A stretch of DNA of 64,000 nucleotides from Bacteroidales bacterium (GCA_017619675.1 JAFZRX010000009.1:248001-312000); one strand, 5' to 3'. Counted from the stretch's first letter, positions 51,874 to 61,098 are shown. Made by a program: numbers and translations. Notes: generated by a model not told the origin, from the letters alone.

Positions 51874-52953
51874 ATGAACCTTAAAAAACTTCTTGCACTT
51901 GCAGTGGCCGTCCTGGCCGCCGGTGCAGTCTGCTCTGCGCAGACAACCAATTCGCAGATGATCGAGAACGGTGGAACAGGAGAGTACAAGGCAGTTGCCA
52001 TTGGCGACGCCAGTCTCCCTACCCATATGATCTACCGCCCTCAGAACCTCAAGGCATATGTCCAGGAAAACGGAAAGATTCCCGTGCTCCTGTATGCCAA
52101 CGGCGCTTGCGCCAACAACAGCCTTGAGATGAGCCGCCTTCTCACCGAGGTTGCATCCCATGGTTATTTCGTTATAGCCATAGGCCCTTATCAGGATATG
52201 CCGGACGACGCTTTCTACGCTCAGTGGAGAGGTGTGGTAAGAGGCAGCTATCCTGAGACCAAGGTCAACGCCATCATGGGTAACGGTGAGAGGCTCACCC
52301 CTTACACCGATGCTGAAAGGGCTGCGATGGCAGCAGAACGCGAGGCTGCCCGCCAGGCCGCGACCAGGAACAACAGGAATAACAGGAACAGGCAGGCCCA
52401 GCCGGCTCCACAGCAGCAGTTCCGTACCTATGCAAGGCAGCTCCTTGAGGCCCTTGACTGGATCACCGACCAAAACGGAAACGATGAGAGTGAGTACTAT
52501 CACCTCATTGACCTTGAGAAGGTTGCGGCAATGGGACAGTCTTGCGGCGGCGCCCAGGTACTTGCAGTTGCCCACGATCCCCGTATCAAAACCTGTTTGA
52601 TTTTCAATTCCGGAATGGGTGACATGGAAATGAGCGGTGCCTCAAAGAAGTCCCTTGCAAACCTCCACACCCCTATGCTCTATCTCAATGGAGGAAAGGT
52701 TGACCAGGCTTACAACAATGCCAACGGAGACTGGGGAAGGATTGCGGATGACATCCCCGTAGTAAAGATTTCTACCCTTGACGGACATCACGGAACATAC
52801 TACGAGAAGAACGCAGGAGCATTCGCAGTTGTAGCCCGCAAGTGGCTCAACTGGCAGCTCAAGGGCCAGGTAGGTGACTCCGCACTCTTCATGAATGACG
52901 AGTACGAGAAGACCTTCTATCCCGAGTGGACCTTTGACCGCAAGAACTGGTAG
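51874..52953 (+). CDS. Secreted alpha/beta hydrolase with a low-complexity insert
   Basis: The 359-residue protein has a signal peptide ending near VCSAQ. The fold is alpha/beta hydrolase: nucleophile elbow MGQSCGG and a C-terminal histidine in LDGHHGTYY, with the oxyanion strand VLLYANGACANN. The serine in QSCGG is the probable nucleophile. Residues about 150-188 form an insert rich in Ala, Arg, Asn and Gln (for example RNNRNNRNRQAQPAPQQQ), likely a flexible or lid region. Homologues act as esterases on plant or lipid substrates, but the exact family is not recognised. It ends one base before the convergent hisIE gene and has its own promoter. Confidence 0.75.
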   Translation: MNLKKLLALAVAVLAAGAVCSAQTTNSQMIENGGTGEYKAVAIGDASLPTHMIYRPQNLKAYVQENGKIPVLLYANGACANNSLEMSRLLTEVASHGYFVIAIGPYQDMPDDAFYAQWRGVVRGSYPETKVNAIMGNGERLTPYTDAERAAMAAEREAARQAATRNNRNNRNRQAQPAPQQQFRTYARQLLEALDWITDQNGNDESEYYHLIDLEKVAAMGQSCGGAQVLAVAHDPRIKTCLIFNSGMGDMEMSGASKKSLANLHTPMLYLNGGKVDQAYNNANGDWGRIADDIPVVKISTLDGHHGTYYEKNAGAFAVVARKWLNWQLKGQVGDSALFMNDEYEKTFYPEWTFDRKNW

Positions 52954-52954
52954 C

Positions 52955-53557
52955 CTATCTGTGGCGGAGGGCGAGTTCTTTTTCGATATCGGAAATTGAG
53001 ACACCCATCTGCTCCAGGAGGACCAGATAATGATACATCACGTCGCAGGCTTCGTATAGGAATCTATCACGGTTGCCTGCGACGGATTCTATTATGCATT
53101 CGCTGCTCTCCTCACCGAACTTCTTGGCGATGGTCTTGGAACCCTTGATGAAGAGTTTGGTGGTGTAGGAGCCTTCCGGCATGTTGGCGTGGCGGTCCTG
53201 GATGAGGCGGGAGAGTGCGCGGATGAAGCCTTCGTCATCCGGGGTGTCGAAGCAGGACAGGGTGCCGCGGTGGCAGGTGGGGCCCACGGGATCGGCCTTG
53301 ATGAGGAGGGTGTCCGCATCGCAGTCTGCGTATATGTCCTTGACCAACAGGTAGTTGCCGCTGGTCTCGCCTTTGGTCCAGAGGCGGCCCTTGCTGCGTG
53401 ACCAGAAGGTGACCTTGCCTTCTTCCTGGGTCTTCTGGAGGGCTTCTTCGTTCATGTAGCCCAGCATGAGGACCTTGAGGGTGGTGAAGTCCTGGATTAT
53501 CACGGGGACCAGGCCGTTGGCGTTCTTGGCCAGGTTCAGATCTTTAAACTGTATCAT
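52955..53557 (-). CDS. hisIE: Bifunctional phosphoribosyl-AMP cyclohydrolase/phosphoribosyl-ATP pyrophosphatase
   Basis: Steps 2 and 3 of histidine synthesis are in one 200-residue chain. The cyclohydrolase half (residues 1 to about 110) has the zinc and catalytic motif WSRSKGRLWTKGETSGN and CDADTLLIKADPVGPTCHRG. The pyrophosphatase half has KKFGEESSECIIES and the acidic EACDVMYHYLVLL helix. It is the last gene of the his operon and overlaps the end of hisF by 4 bp. Confidence 0.96.
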   Translation of the reverse strand: MIQFKDLNLAKNANGLVPVIIQDFTTLKVLMLGYMNEEALQKTQEEGKVTFWSRSKGRLWTKGETSGNYLLVKDIYADCDADTLLIKADPVGPTCHRGTLSCFDTPDDEGFIRALSRLIQDRHANMPEGSYTTKLFIKGSKTIAKKFGEESSECIIESVAGNRDRFLYEACDVMYHYLVLLEQMGVSISDIEKELALRHR

Positions 53558-54312
53558 AACCTTACGTTTATTCCTTGTTCTGCGAGGGCCTTCTTGACCT
53601 CTCCTATAGTGTATGTGCCGTAGTGGAAGATGCTGGCGGCAAGGGCGGCGTCAGCCTTGCCCTTGATCAGCACGTCCGCGATGTCCTGGATGCTGCCGGC
53701 GCCGCCGGAGGCGATCACCGGGATGCTGAGCTGTGAGCAGAGTTCTGCGTACAGCTCGCAGGGGTAGCCCTGGCGGACGCCGTCGTGCTCCATGGACGTG
53801 AGCAGGATCTCCCCGGCGCCGCGCTCCTGGACCTCGTGAGCCCAGGTGAACAGTTCCTTGTCAGTGAGGCGGCGGCCGCCGTGGGTGGTGGCCAGCCATC
53901 GGCCGTCAGGCGCCAGCTTGGCGTCGATGGCGCTCACCACGAACTGGTTGCCGTAGCGGGTGGCCAGGCTGTCAATTATCTGCGGATTGGCTATGGCGGC
54001 GCTGTTCACGGAAATCTTGTCCGCTCCTGCGTTGAGGAGCCTTTCTGCGTCTTCCATTGTGGAAATGCCTCCGCCCACGGTGAAGGGGATATTGATGTGG
54101 TCCGCGATGCGCTCCACCAGTTTGGTGAAGGTGTGGCGGCCTTCGTGCGTGGCGCTGATGTCCAGATAGACAAGTTCGTCAGCGCCTTCGCGGGCGTAGT
54201 GCGCTCCCAGTTCAACCGGGTCGCCCACGTCCCTCAGGCTCACGAAGTTGATGCCCTTTACCGTCCTGCCCTCATTTACGTCCAGGCAGGGTATTATGCG
54301 TTTTGCCACCAT
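53554..54312 (-). CDS. hisF: Imidazole glycerol phosphate synthase, cyclase subunit
   Basis: The 252-residue TIM barrel combines ammonia with PRFAR to form imidazole glycerol phosphate and AICAR, which re-enters the purine pathway at PurH. Catalytic aspartates lie in IPCLDVNEGRTVKG and LLTSMEHDGVRQGY. VGGGISTMEDAERLLNAGADK binds phosphate. It receives ammonia from HisH, whose gene is two positions upstream. The start lies inside hisA (19-bp overlap). Confidence 0.97.
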   Translation of the reverse strand: MVAKRIIPCLDVNEGRTVKGINFVSLRDVGDPVELGAHYAREGADELVYLDISATHEGRHTFTKLVERIADHINIPFTVGGGISTMEDAERLLNAGADKISVNSAAIANPQIIDSLATRYGNQFVVSAIDAKLAPDGRWLATTHGGRRLTDKELFTWAHEVQERGAGEILLTSMEHDGVRQGYPCELYAELCSQLSIPVIASGGAGSIQDIADVLIKGKADAALAASIFHYGTYTIGEVKKALAEQGINVRL

Positions 54313-55019
54313 TTTTCCAGTTCTTTAAGCGTTATGCGGCCTTCGTAATAGGCTTTCCCCACGATGACGCGGGGGAGTCCCAGTTCTTGGATGCGCTCGA
54401 TGTCCGCGTTCTTGCTGATGCCGCCGGATACGGTGAATTCCATTTCCGGGAAACGGGTTTGCAGTTGGGTGTACATCTCCTCAGAGGGGCCGCAGAGCAT
54501 CCCATCCTTGGATATGTCAGTGCAGATCACCTGCACCAGCCCGTACGGGCGGAACTTCTCCAGGAGGTCCTCAATGCCCAGGGCAGACTCCTCCAGCCAG
54601 CCTTTTACCGCTATCCTGCCGTTCTTGACATCGGCGCCAAGGATCAGCCTTTCAGGGCCGAAGGCCTGGAGCCACTGGGCGAAGAGATCCGGCTCCAGGG
54701 CGGCGATGCTGCCCACGATGGCGTAGTCCGCGCCGGCGTCAAAGACGCTGCGCAGGGCAGCGGCGGACTTGATTCCGCCGCCCCATTCGGAGCGCATGGC
54801 GCCCAGCGAGGCTATCCTCTCCAGAACGGCCAGGTTGGCGGGGGAGGATGCCTTGGCGCCGTCCAGGTCCACAAGGTGGACACGGGACGCCCCGGCATCC
54901 GCGAACGCCTTGGCCATGTCCAGCGGATCTCCGTAAACCTTGGAGCGGTTGTAGTCTCCCTGGCTCAGGCGGACGCAGCGCCCGTCAATTATGTCTATTG
55001 CGGGAATTACCTCTATCAT
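54294..55019 (-). CDS. hisA: ProFAR isomerase
   Basis: The 241-residue enzyme opens the ring of ProFAR by an Amadori rearrangement to PRFAR. The two catalytic aspartates are in IPAIDIIDGRCVRLSQGDY and ICTDISKDGM, and the half-barrel repeats EWGGGIKSAAALR and TVSGGISKNADIER bind the two phosphates. Length is normal. It overlaps hisH by 4 bp. Confidence 0.96.
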   Translation of the reverse strand: MIEVIPAIDIIDGRCVRLSQGDYNRSKVYGDPLDMAKAFADAGASRVHLVDLDGAKASSPANLAVLERIASLGAMRSEWGGGIKSAAALRSVFDAGADYAIVGSIAALEPDLFAQWLQAFGPERLILGADVKNGRIAVKGWLEESALGIEDLLEKFRPYGLVQVICTDISKDGMLCGPSEEMYTQLQTRFPEMEFTVSGGISKNADIERIQELGLPRVIVGKAYYEGRITLKELEKWWQNA

Positions 55020-55600
55020 AGGGCCAGGAAGTTTGAAAGTATCTTTTCTCCGGCGTCCCCGCTCTTTTCAGGATGGAACTGGGTTCCGTAGAAGTTCTCG
55101 TATTTGAGGGCGGCGCTGAAAAGTTCGCCGTGCCTTGAAGTTGCGATTGTGTCCTGGCATAGCCCCGGTCGGTAGGAATGCACAAAGTAAACGTATGTGC
55201 CTTCCGGGACGCCCTTAAATAACTTTGAATCCAGGTTGCTGATGGAGTTCCAGCCCATGTGGGGCACTTTGAGGCCCTCCTCCGCCTTGAACAGGCGGAC
55301 GTCGGTGTCAAAGATGTCCAGGCATGGGGTGTCGCCCTCCTCGCTGTAGCGGCAGAGCACCTGCATGCCTATGCAGATGCCCAGCACGGGCTGCCGCAGG
55401 CCGCGGATGACGTCCACAAGGCCGCGGGCGCGCAGGTTTGCCATGGCTTCCGCGGCGTATCCCACGCCGGGCAGCAACACCTTGTCCGCAGCGATAATTG
55501 CTGCGGCATCGTCCGTGACCGTATATTCCGCTCCCAGCCTTGTGAGGGCGTTCTTTACGGAACGAAGGTTCCCCATCTTGTAGTCTATGATCGCTATCAT
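55016..55600 (-). CDS. hisH: Imidazole glycerol phosphate synthase, glutamine amidotransferase subunit
   Basis: HisH hydrolyses glutamine and hands ammonia to HisF. The 194-residue protein has an intact triad: nucleophile cysteine in [11 protein letters not shown], and histidine and glutamate in [26 protein letters not shown] starts the protein, and the oxyanion strand lies at [11 protein letters not shown]. Its intact site contrasts with the altered glutaminase sites of CarA and PurF in this window. Confidence 0.96.
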   Translation of the reverse strand: MIAIIDYKMGNLRSVKNALTRLGAEYTVTDDAAAIIAADKVLLPGVGYAAEAMANLRARGLVDVIRGLRQPVLGICIGMQVLCRYSEEGDTPCLDIFDTDVRLFKAEEGLKVPHMGWNSISNLDSKLFKGVPEGTYVYFVHSYRPGLCQDTIATSRHGELFSAALKYENFYGTQFHPEKSGDAGEKILSNFLAL

Positions 55601-56661
55601 AACAGTCCTTTGCTGCTTGGAAGTTCGTAATTGAAGACGTCACGCTTGATTGCCATGCGCAGGGCGCGGGCGTATGCCTTGAATACGGCTTCCGCAATGT
55701 GGTGGTTGTTCTCACCCTTTGCCTCTATGCGCAGGTTGCACTTGGATGCGGTGCACAGGGACTGGAAGAAGTGCTTGAACATCTCGGTGGGGGTGTCGCC
55801 CACATATTCGCGGGTGAATGTCACGTCCCAGGCGAAGTCAATCCTTCCGCCAAAGTCCAGCAGCACCAGGGCGCGGCTCTCGTCCATGGGCAGGGCGAAG
55901 CCGTACCGGCCTATGCCGCGCTTGTCTCCAAGCGCCGCGGCTATGGCCTCTCCCAGCGCTATTGCAACGTCCTCCATGGTGTGGTGCTCGTCCACCTCCA
56001 GGTCTCCCTTGCACTTTACCAGCAGGGAGGCTCCGCTGTGGTGGGCTATCTGGTCCAGCATGTGGTCGAAAAACTTGAGCCCGGTGTCAATGCCGTAGGG
56101 GCCCTTTCCGTCCAGGTCAATCACAACCTGTATGTCCGTCTCCTTGGTCTTGCGGGAGACCTCGGCCCTGCGGACAGTCCTGCGCAGCGCTTCCGCTATC
56201 TGCGCCCAGCTGTCCGGGCCCTCCACCTTCAGGAACCCAGTACCCAGGTTGGCCGCCAACTGCTGGTCAGTATCGCGGTCGCCTATCACCCAGCTGCCTG
56301 CAAGGTCATATTCCGGATTGTCCAGATACTTGCCGAACATCCCGGTTCCGGGCTTGCGCATAGGGGAGTTGTCAGCGGGGAAATGCTCGTCTATGAGGAA
56401 GTCATCGAATACTACGCCCTCTCCCTTGAGAGTGCCCAGCATCTTGTTGTGGGCCGGCCAGAAATCCTCTTCCGGGAAGGCCGGGGTGCCCAGTCCGTCC
56501 TGGTTGGTTGCCATGACCAGCTCGTATCCCAGGCCGGCAATGCTCCGCAGGCCGCTTATGGCTCCGGGAACGAATTCCAGCTTTTCCAGGGAATCCACCT
56601 GCTCGTCCGCCGGTTCGGCTATTATGGTGCCGTCGCGGTCAATGAACAAAACTCTTTTCAT
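55597..56661 (-). CDS. hisB: Bifunctional histidinol-phosphatase/imidazoleglycerol-phosphate dehydratase
   Basis: The 354-residue protein has an N-terminal HAD phosphatase (FIDRDGTII nucleophile motif, residues 1 to about 165) that removes phosphate from histidinol phosphate. The C-terminal dehydratase (residues about 170-354) has manganese-binding histidine clusters in [16 protein letters not shown] and FKHFFQSLC, plus [14 protein letters not shown]. This fused form is known from enteric bacteria and Bacteroidetes. Overlaps of 4 bp join it to hisH and hisDC. Confidence 0.96.
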   Translation of the reverse strand: MKRVLFIDRDGTIIAEPADEQVDSLEKLEFVPGAISGLRSIAGLGYELVMATNQDGLGTPAFPEEDFWPAHNKMLGTLKGEGVVFDDFLIDEHFPADNSPMRKPGTGMFGKYLDNPEYDLAGSWVIGDRDTDQQLAANLGTGFLKVEGPDSWAQIAEALRRTVRRAEVSRKTKETDIQVVIDLDGKGPYGIDTGLKFFDHMLDQIAHHSGASLLVKCKGDLEVDEHHTMEDVAIALGEAIAAALGDKRGIGRYGFALPMDESRALVLLDFGGRIDFAWDVTFTREYVGDTPTEMFKHFFQSLCTASKCNLRIEAKGENNHHIAEAVFKAYARALRMAIKRDVFNYELPSSKGLL

Positions 56662-58970
56662 AGACTCTGCAATATACTAATAAGTTTGTCGTTTTCCTCT
56701 TCAGTGCCCACGGTAATGCGCAGGCAACCCTTGCAAAGCGGTGCGGAATCCCTGTTGCGGACTATGATGCCGTTGGCGATCAATTGGTTATAAACCTTCC
56801 CAGGGTCATCGAAGCGGACCAGCAGGAAGTTGGCCTCGCTTGGCCATACCTTCTTCACCAGTTCAATCTTAGGTAGCTCTTCCAGCAGCCTTTCCCTCTG
56901 CTCCATTATCATCTTCACCTGGCTGTCTGACGGGGCGCTGAGCCTTTCCATGGCAACGTCCATTGCGGCCTTGCTTATGTTGTACGGGTATTTTACCCTT
57001 GAGAACATCCTTATGATGCGCTTGTCAGCGATTGCAAGGCCTATCCTGAGCGCGGCAAGGCCCCAGGCCTTGGAAAGCGTCTGCAGGACTATAATGTTGT
57101 CACGCATGAGCGCGGCGCTCTGCTTTGAACAGAAGTCGGAATAGGCTTCGTCCACCACCACTATGCCGCGGAACCCCTTGGCTATGCGCATTATCTCCTC
57201 AATGCTGAAGGCGTTTCCGCTGGGGTTGTTTGGCGAACACAGGAAAATGACCTTTGTGGATGCGTCCACGGCCTTTTCCAGTCTCTCTATGTCAAGGGAG
57301 AAATCCTCGTTCAGGAGGACTTCCCTGAACTCCACGTCGTTGGTTTCCGCCGCAACGCGGTACATTCCGTAACTTGGACTTATGGCAACTACGTTGTCCC
57401 TTCTAGGGTTGCAGAACACCCTGTAGACCAGGTCTATGGCCTCGTCGCTGCCATTGCCCAGGAACAGGTTGTCCGGGTTGAGGCCCTTGATGGCGCAAAT
57501 CTTCTTCTTGAGGGCCTTCTGGTGAGGGTCAGGGTAGCGGTTATATCCGTTCTGAAACGGGTTCTCGTTGGCGTCCAGGAAGATGCCCAGGTCGCCTTCG
57601 TATTCGTCCCTTGCGGTGGAGTAGGGCTTCAGGCTGCGGATGTTGTCGCGGACGACATCTTCCAGCCTGAACACTCCCTTGGGGGCGCCGGAGGCCTCCT
57701 CCATGCGCACGCGCACTGCGTTCGCGTGTGCGTCAAGTCCTTCGGCCTTGGCCATTGTCTCAATGCATCCTCCCAGGATCCGCAGTCCCGCAGGGCTGAT
57801 CTCCTGTATGGTGGTCTTGCGCATGAAACTGTCAAGGTTGAGACCGCTGAAGGAACGCGCCCAGCCTGACGTAGGCAGGGTGTGGTTGGTTCCTGAAGCG
57901 TAGTCTCCCGCGCTTTCCGGGCTGAAGTTGCCCACGAAGATGCTTCCCGCGCAGTCGATCACTTCCGCAATCGCACGGGCGTTCTCCATGGATATTATCA
58001 GGTGCTCCGGGGCGTAGGTTTCCTCGAACCGGAGCATGTCAGTTAGGTCGTCGAAGACAATTATCCTGCTGTTGGCAAGGGAACTGCTTATCATTTCCCC
58101 GCGAGGAAGCAGTGAGGCCTGCAGCCCGATCTGCTCCTGCACCTTCCTGGCGAAGTCCACGCTGTTGCAGACCAGGATTGCCTGGCTGTCGCGCCCGTGC
58201 TCGGCCTGTGACAGCAAGTCCGCCGCCACATATTCCGCCCTGGCGCTGCCGTCTGCCAGTACCATCACCTCGGATGGTCCTGCAGGCATGTCAATGGCCG
58301 TGTTCTCCGTGCTGACAATCTGCTTTGCCATTGTCACGTAGCGGTTTCCCGGACCGAATATCTTGTCAACCTTGGGAATGCTGCGCGTTCCGTATGCCAT
58401 GGCTCCAATTGCCTGTGCTCCGCCTGCCTTGAAGACATCGGTGATGCCGCACAGGCGCGCGGTGAACAGCACCTCCGCGTTCACCCTGCCGTCCTTGCCC
58501 GCCGGGGTGCACAGCACGCGCGTGCGGCATCCCGCGATTTCCGCGGGTACGGCCAGCATGAGCACCGTGGAGAACAGGGGAGCGGTACCACCCGGGATAT
58601 ACAGGCCCACGCGCCCTATGGGCACGCTTTTCTGTATGCATTTCACCCCGGCGGCAGTCTCCATCTCCACACGGATTGGCTTCTGCGCCTTGTGGAACGC
58701 GTAAATGTTTCCGTAAGCCGTCCTGATGGCCTCTTTCACTTCTTCCGGCACTGCCTGTTCCGCATAGGCGAACTCCTCAGGAGTGACCCTGAGGCTGTCC
58801 AGTTCCACGCCGTCAATCTGAAGGGTAAGTTCCCTGATGGCGTCGTCGCCGTCCTGCCGGACCTGGTCCAGGATACCGCGCACGCGGCCCAGTATCTCCT
58901 GGTTGTCCTTGACGGCCCTTTGGCACAGGCCCGCCCATTTCTCCCGGGGCGGATTCACACAAATATCCAT
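56658..58970 (-). CDS. hisDC: Fusion of histidinol dehydrogenase and histidinol-phosphate aminotransferase
   Basis: One uninterrupted 770-codon frame encodes two normally separate enzymes. Residues 1 to about 425 are HisD, which oxidises histidinol to histidine: [38 protein letters not shown], and zinc/catalytic residues in [12 protein letters not shown] and YAPEHLI. Residues about 430-770 are HisC, a PLP aminotransferase: [41 protein letters not shown] seen as [10 protein letters not shown], and PLP lysine in [12 protein letters not shown]. The junction reads [20 protein letters not shown] with no stop. Catalytic motifs of both halves are intact, so both activities should be present. HisC acts before HisB and HisD last, so the two do not act in consecutive steps. 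Confidence 0.95.
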   Translation of the reverse strand: MDICVNPPREKWAGLCQRAVKDNQEILGRVRGILDQVRQDGDDAIRELTLQIDGVELDSLRVTPEEFAYAEQAVPEEVKEAIRTAYGNIYAFHKAQKPIRVEMETAAGVKCIQKSVPIGRVGLYIPGGTAPLFSTVLMLAVPAEIAGCRTRVLCTPAGKDGRVNAEVLFTARLCGITDVFKAGGAQAIGAMAYGTRSIPKVDKIFGPGNRYVTMAKQIVSTENTAIDMPAGPSEVMVLADGSARAEYVAADLLSQAEHGRDSQAILVCNSVDFARKVQEQIGLQASLLPRGEMISSSLANSRIIVFDDLTDMLRFEETYAPEHLIISMENARAIAEVIDCAGSIFVGNFSPESAGDYASGTNHTLPTSGWARSFSGLNLDSFMRKTTIQEISPAGLRILGGCIETMAKAEGLDAHANAVRVRMEEASGAPKGVFRLEDVVRDNIRSLKPYSTARDEYEGDLGIFLDANENPFQNGYNRYPDPHQKALKKKICAIKGLNPDNLFLGNGSDEAIDLVYRVFCNPRRDNVVAISPSYGMYRVAAETNDVEFREVLLNEDFSLDIERLEKAVDASTKVIFLCSPNNPSGNAFSIEEIMRIAKGFRGIVVVDEAYSDFCSKQSAALMRDNIIVLQTLSKAWGLAALRIGLAIADKRIIRMFSRVKYPYNISKAAMDVAMERLSAPSDSQVKMIMEQRERLLEELPKIELVKKVWPSEANFLLVRFDDPGKVYNQLIANGIIVRNRDSAPLCKGCLRITVGTEEENDKLISILQSL

Positions 58971-59821
58971 TACAGTATAATTTTATCTAGATCAATAACC
59001 AGTATTCCTTCCGCGCCTATGGCCTTGAGCAGGCGCACTTTCTCCCACAGGGTATCCGCCTCCACCACTGAATGCAGCGAGCACCATCCCTCCGATGCCA
59101 GCGGCATCACGGTGGGGCTGCGCATCGCCGGCAGTATCTTGACCGCCTCATCCAGGGCCGCCGTGGGAATATTCATTAACAGATACTTCTTGCCGCTGCT
59201 CAGCAGGTGTGACTCGATCCTGAACAGGATCTCGTCCAGAGTCTCCCTGTCCTCCGCGGACAGATTCCTGTTGGCGATGAGCACGGCCTCCGACTCGAAG
59301 ACCCTCTCAACCTCCACCAGCCCGTTGGAAACCAGCGTGCTTCCTGACGATACTATGTCAAAAATGCAGTCAGCGATTCCCGCCGCCGGCGCGATCTCCA
59401 CTGAGCCCGTGATGAGTTCAATGTCCGCCTCGATGCCGTTCTTGTCCAGGAATTCCTTGAGGATCCTTGGATACGAAGTGGCGATGCGCTTGCCGCGGAA
59501 ATAATCCAGCCCCTGGTACTCGTCCGCCTTGGGGATGGCCAGGCTTATGCGGCATCCGCCGAAGCCGAGCTGCTTGACGATTTCAACGTCAGCGCCCTTC
59601 TCGGCCACCTCGTTCAGCCCCACTATTCCCAGCGAAGCGGTTCCTGACGCCACTACCAGGGGGATGTCGTCGTCCCTAAGGAACAGCGTCTCTATATTGA
59701 AATTCCTGGCCTTGGATATGAATTTGCGCTTTGGCTCGTCAACGTTTATACCTATGCTTGCAAGCAGAGAGAGGCTCTCCTCATTGAGCCTTCCTTTGGA
59801 TTGAAGTGCGATCTTTAACAT
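58970..59821 (-). CDS. hisG: ATP phosphoribosyltransferase, long form
   Basis: The 283-residue enzyme starts histidine synthesis by joining ATP and PRPP. The PRPP loop is in AAGIADCIFDIVSSGSTL, and LKIALQSKGRLNEES opens the protein. The C-terminal regulatory domain of about 70 residues that binds histidine for feedback inhibition (NIPTAALDEAVKILPAMRSPTV) is present, so HisZ is not needed. It is the first gene of the his operon; its start is 12 bp after the attenuator's U-run and shares one base with the hisDC start region downstream. Confidence 0.96.
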   Translation of the reverse strand: MLKIALQSKGRLNEESLSLLASIGINVDEPKRKFISKARNFNIETLFLRDDDIPLVVASGTASLGIVGLNEVAEKGADVEIVKQLGFGGCRISLAIPKADEYQGLDYFRGKRIATSYPRILKEFLDKNGIEADIELITGSVEIAPAAGIADCIFDIVSSGSTLVSNGLVEVERVFESEAVLIANRNLSAEDRETLDEILFRIESHLLSSGKKYLLMNIPTAALDEAVKILPAMRSPTVMPLASEGWCSLHSVVEADTLWEKVRLLKAIGAEGILVIDLDKIIL

Positions 59822-59832
59822 AACCTAAAAAT

Positions 59833-59860
59833 AAAAAAAACTTGCCAACCCGGGGCAAGT
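59833..59860 (-). terminator. Attenuator of the histidine operon
   Basis: On the minus strand ACTTGCC and GGCAAGT make a perfect 7-bp stem with a 7-nt loop, followed by seven more U. It lies 54 nt after the leader-peptide stop and 11 bp before hisG, so it must be conditional on leader translation. I could not assign a convincing antiterminator pairing by eye. Confidence 0.85.
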
Positions 59861-59913
59861 CCATACTACATAACTAAAATATATTAATTACAACAGCCTG
59901 AACCGCCTTATCT

Positions 59914-59964
59914 TCAGATACGGTGGTGATGGTGATGAAGGGTTATGATACTGTTGTTTGTCAT
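59914..59964 (-). CDS. hisL: Histidine-operon leader peptide with five His codons
   Basis: The 16-codon frame reads MTNNSIITLHHHHHRI and ends at 59914. Five consecutive histidine codons (CAT, CAC, CAT, CAC, CAC) in so short a peptide are the hallmark of his attenuation: scarce charged tRNA-His stalls the ribosome there and changes RNA folding before the downstream terminator. The start codon lies only about 6 nt after the predicted transcription start. A hairpin just after the run (ACCG-TATC with GATA-CGGT, bulged) spans the stop codon and could be the protector stem. Confidence 0.88.
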   Translation of the reverse strand: MTNNSIITLHHHHHRI

Positions 59965-59973
59965 AGTCTTATG

Positions 59974-60004
59974 CAAAGTAAATAAATTTTTAATATAATT
60001 TCAA
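59974..60004 (-). promoter_or_regulatory. Promoter of the histidine operon
   Basis: TTACTTTG at 59981-59974 matches the -7 element at 7 of 8 positions, and TTTTTG ending at 60002 lies 20 bp upstream as -33 element. The transcript would start near 59970, just before the leader peptide. Confidence 0.65.
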
Positions 60005-60011
60005 AAATATC

Positions 60012-60041
60012 TTGCAAAAAGAGGAACTTCTGCTAACTTTG
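60012..60041 (+). promoter_or_regulatory. Promoter of the arginine operon
   Basis: TTG at 60012-60014 and TAACTTTG at 60034-60041 are separated by exactly 19 bp, a consensus Bacteroidetes promoter. The -7 element overlaps the first ARG box, so repressor binding would block RNA polymerase. Confidence 0.8.
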
Positions 60042-60076
60042 CATAAAAATACAAAAGAAGTGTATATATATGCAAG
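60038..60076 (+). promoter_or_regulatory. Tandem ARG-box-like operators
   Basis: Box 1 (60038-60055) is TTTGCATAAAAATACAAA; box 2 (60059-60076) is AGTGTATATATATGCAAG. Both follow the E. coli pattern TG-n-AT-W4-AT-n-CA and are exactly 3 bp apart, the classical spacing for one ArgR hexamer. Box 1 covers the -7 element and start site; box 2 covers the argR start codon. This predicts autorepression by arginine-bound ArgR. Confidence 0.8.
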
Positions 60077-61098
60077 CAGAAAAATCTAAGGCCGAAAGGC
60101 AGGCAGCCATCAGGGCATTGGTCTCAGCGGCCCGTATTTCCAACCAGGAAAGGCTTGCCTCGCTCCTGAAGGACAAAGGCTTCTCCTTCACGCAGGCCAC
60201 GCTTTCCAGAGACCTTAAAGAACTCCATATTGTCAAGGTTCCCACGGAGGATGGATATGTTTACAGGATCCAGCCTTCAACCGTAACCCATTCAAGGCCA
60301 AAGCCTGTCCCCACCATCCTGGACGGCATAGTGAGCATCGAGTTCAACCACTCCCTGGCCCTGCTCAAGACAATACCCGGTTACGCAAACCTGGTTGCAT
60401 CCACAATAGATCAGAGGGTGAAGTCCTCATATATCATGGGTACCGTGGCGGGGGACGACTCCCTGATCCTGGCCCTGAGGGACAATTTCACCCAGGAGGC
60501 CGTGATGAAGGACCTTGCAGTGTACATCCCCGGAATAGAGGATAAGCAACTCACCAAGAGTTTCCTCATTGAGGTGGCTTCCACGGAGCATATCAAGTAT
60601 ATCCCCGAGATCCTCAAGACCATCGAGGACGCCGCCAAGGTTCGCGGCACCGGCATTGCCAAGCGCGACCCAGAATACGTGGAGAAGAAGATGCGCGAGG
60701 GCAAGGCCGTGATAGCCCTCTACAGGGACGAGTTCGCCGGCTTCTGCTACATAGAGAGCTGGGGACACGGCAAGTTCGTGGCCAATTCCGGACTTATAGT
60801 AAAGGAGAAGTTCCGCGGCAAGGGCCTGGCAAAGGACATCAAGCACAAGGCGTTTGAACTGTCTCGCGAGAAATTCCCCAGCGCCCGTATATTCGGCCTC
60901 ACCACCGGCCTGGCCGTGATGAAGATAAACACGGAACTGGGATACGTCCCCGTTACGTTCTCTGAACTTACGGACGATCCGGAGTTCTGGAAGGGCTGCC
61001 AGAACTGCGTCAACTTTGACATCCTGCAGAGGAACAATTACACACGCTGCCTGTGTACAGGTATGTTGTACGACCCTGAGAAACACCGCGGCAAATAA
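60070..61098 (+). CDS. argR: Arginine repressor ArgR fused to a GNAT acyltransferase
   Basis: A single 342-codon frame joins two proteins. Residues 1 to about 75 are the winged helix of ArgR (FTQATLSRDLKELHIVKV), and about 85-150 its hexamerisation and arginine-binding domain, with the arginine-contacting aspartates D129 and D130 in VAGDDSLILALRD. Residues about 165-342 are a GNAT domain with the acyl-CoA motif R249-G-K-G252, ending in CQNC and CLC cysteine pairs. In related Bacteroidetes a GNAT gene typically lies between argR and argG; here it is fused. It may make N-acyl-glutamate, the first arginine intermediate, so one polypeptide would combine regulator and first enzyme. That enzymatic role is inferred. 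Confidence 0.92.
   Translation: MQAEKSKAERQAAIRALVSAARISNQERLASLLKDKGFSFTQATLSRDLKELHIVKVPTEDGYVYRIQPSTVTHSRPKPVPTILDGIVSIEFNHSLALLKTIPGYANLVASTIDQRVKSSYIMGTVAGDDSLILALRDNFTQEAVMKDLAVYIPGIEDKQLTKSFLIEVASTEHIKYIPEILKTIEDAAKVRGTGIAKRDPEYVEKKMREGKAVIALYRDEFAGFCYIESWGHGKFVANSGLIVKEKFRGKGLAKDIKHKAFELSREKFPSARIFGLTTGLAVMKINTELGYVPVTFSELTDDPEFWKGCQNCVNFDILQRNNYTRCLCTGMLYDPEKHRGK

Noticed and set aside
59923-59937. Run of five His codons resembling an engineered His tag
   Set aside because: It lies in a natural context of promoter, short leader frame and terminator directly upstream of hisG, so it is a regulatory leader, not vector sequence.
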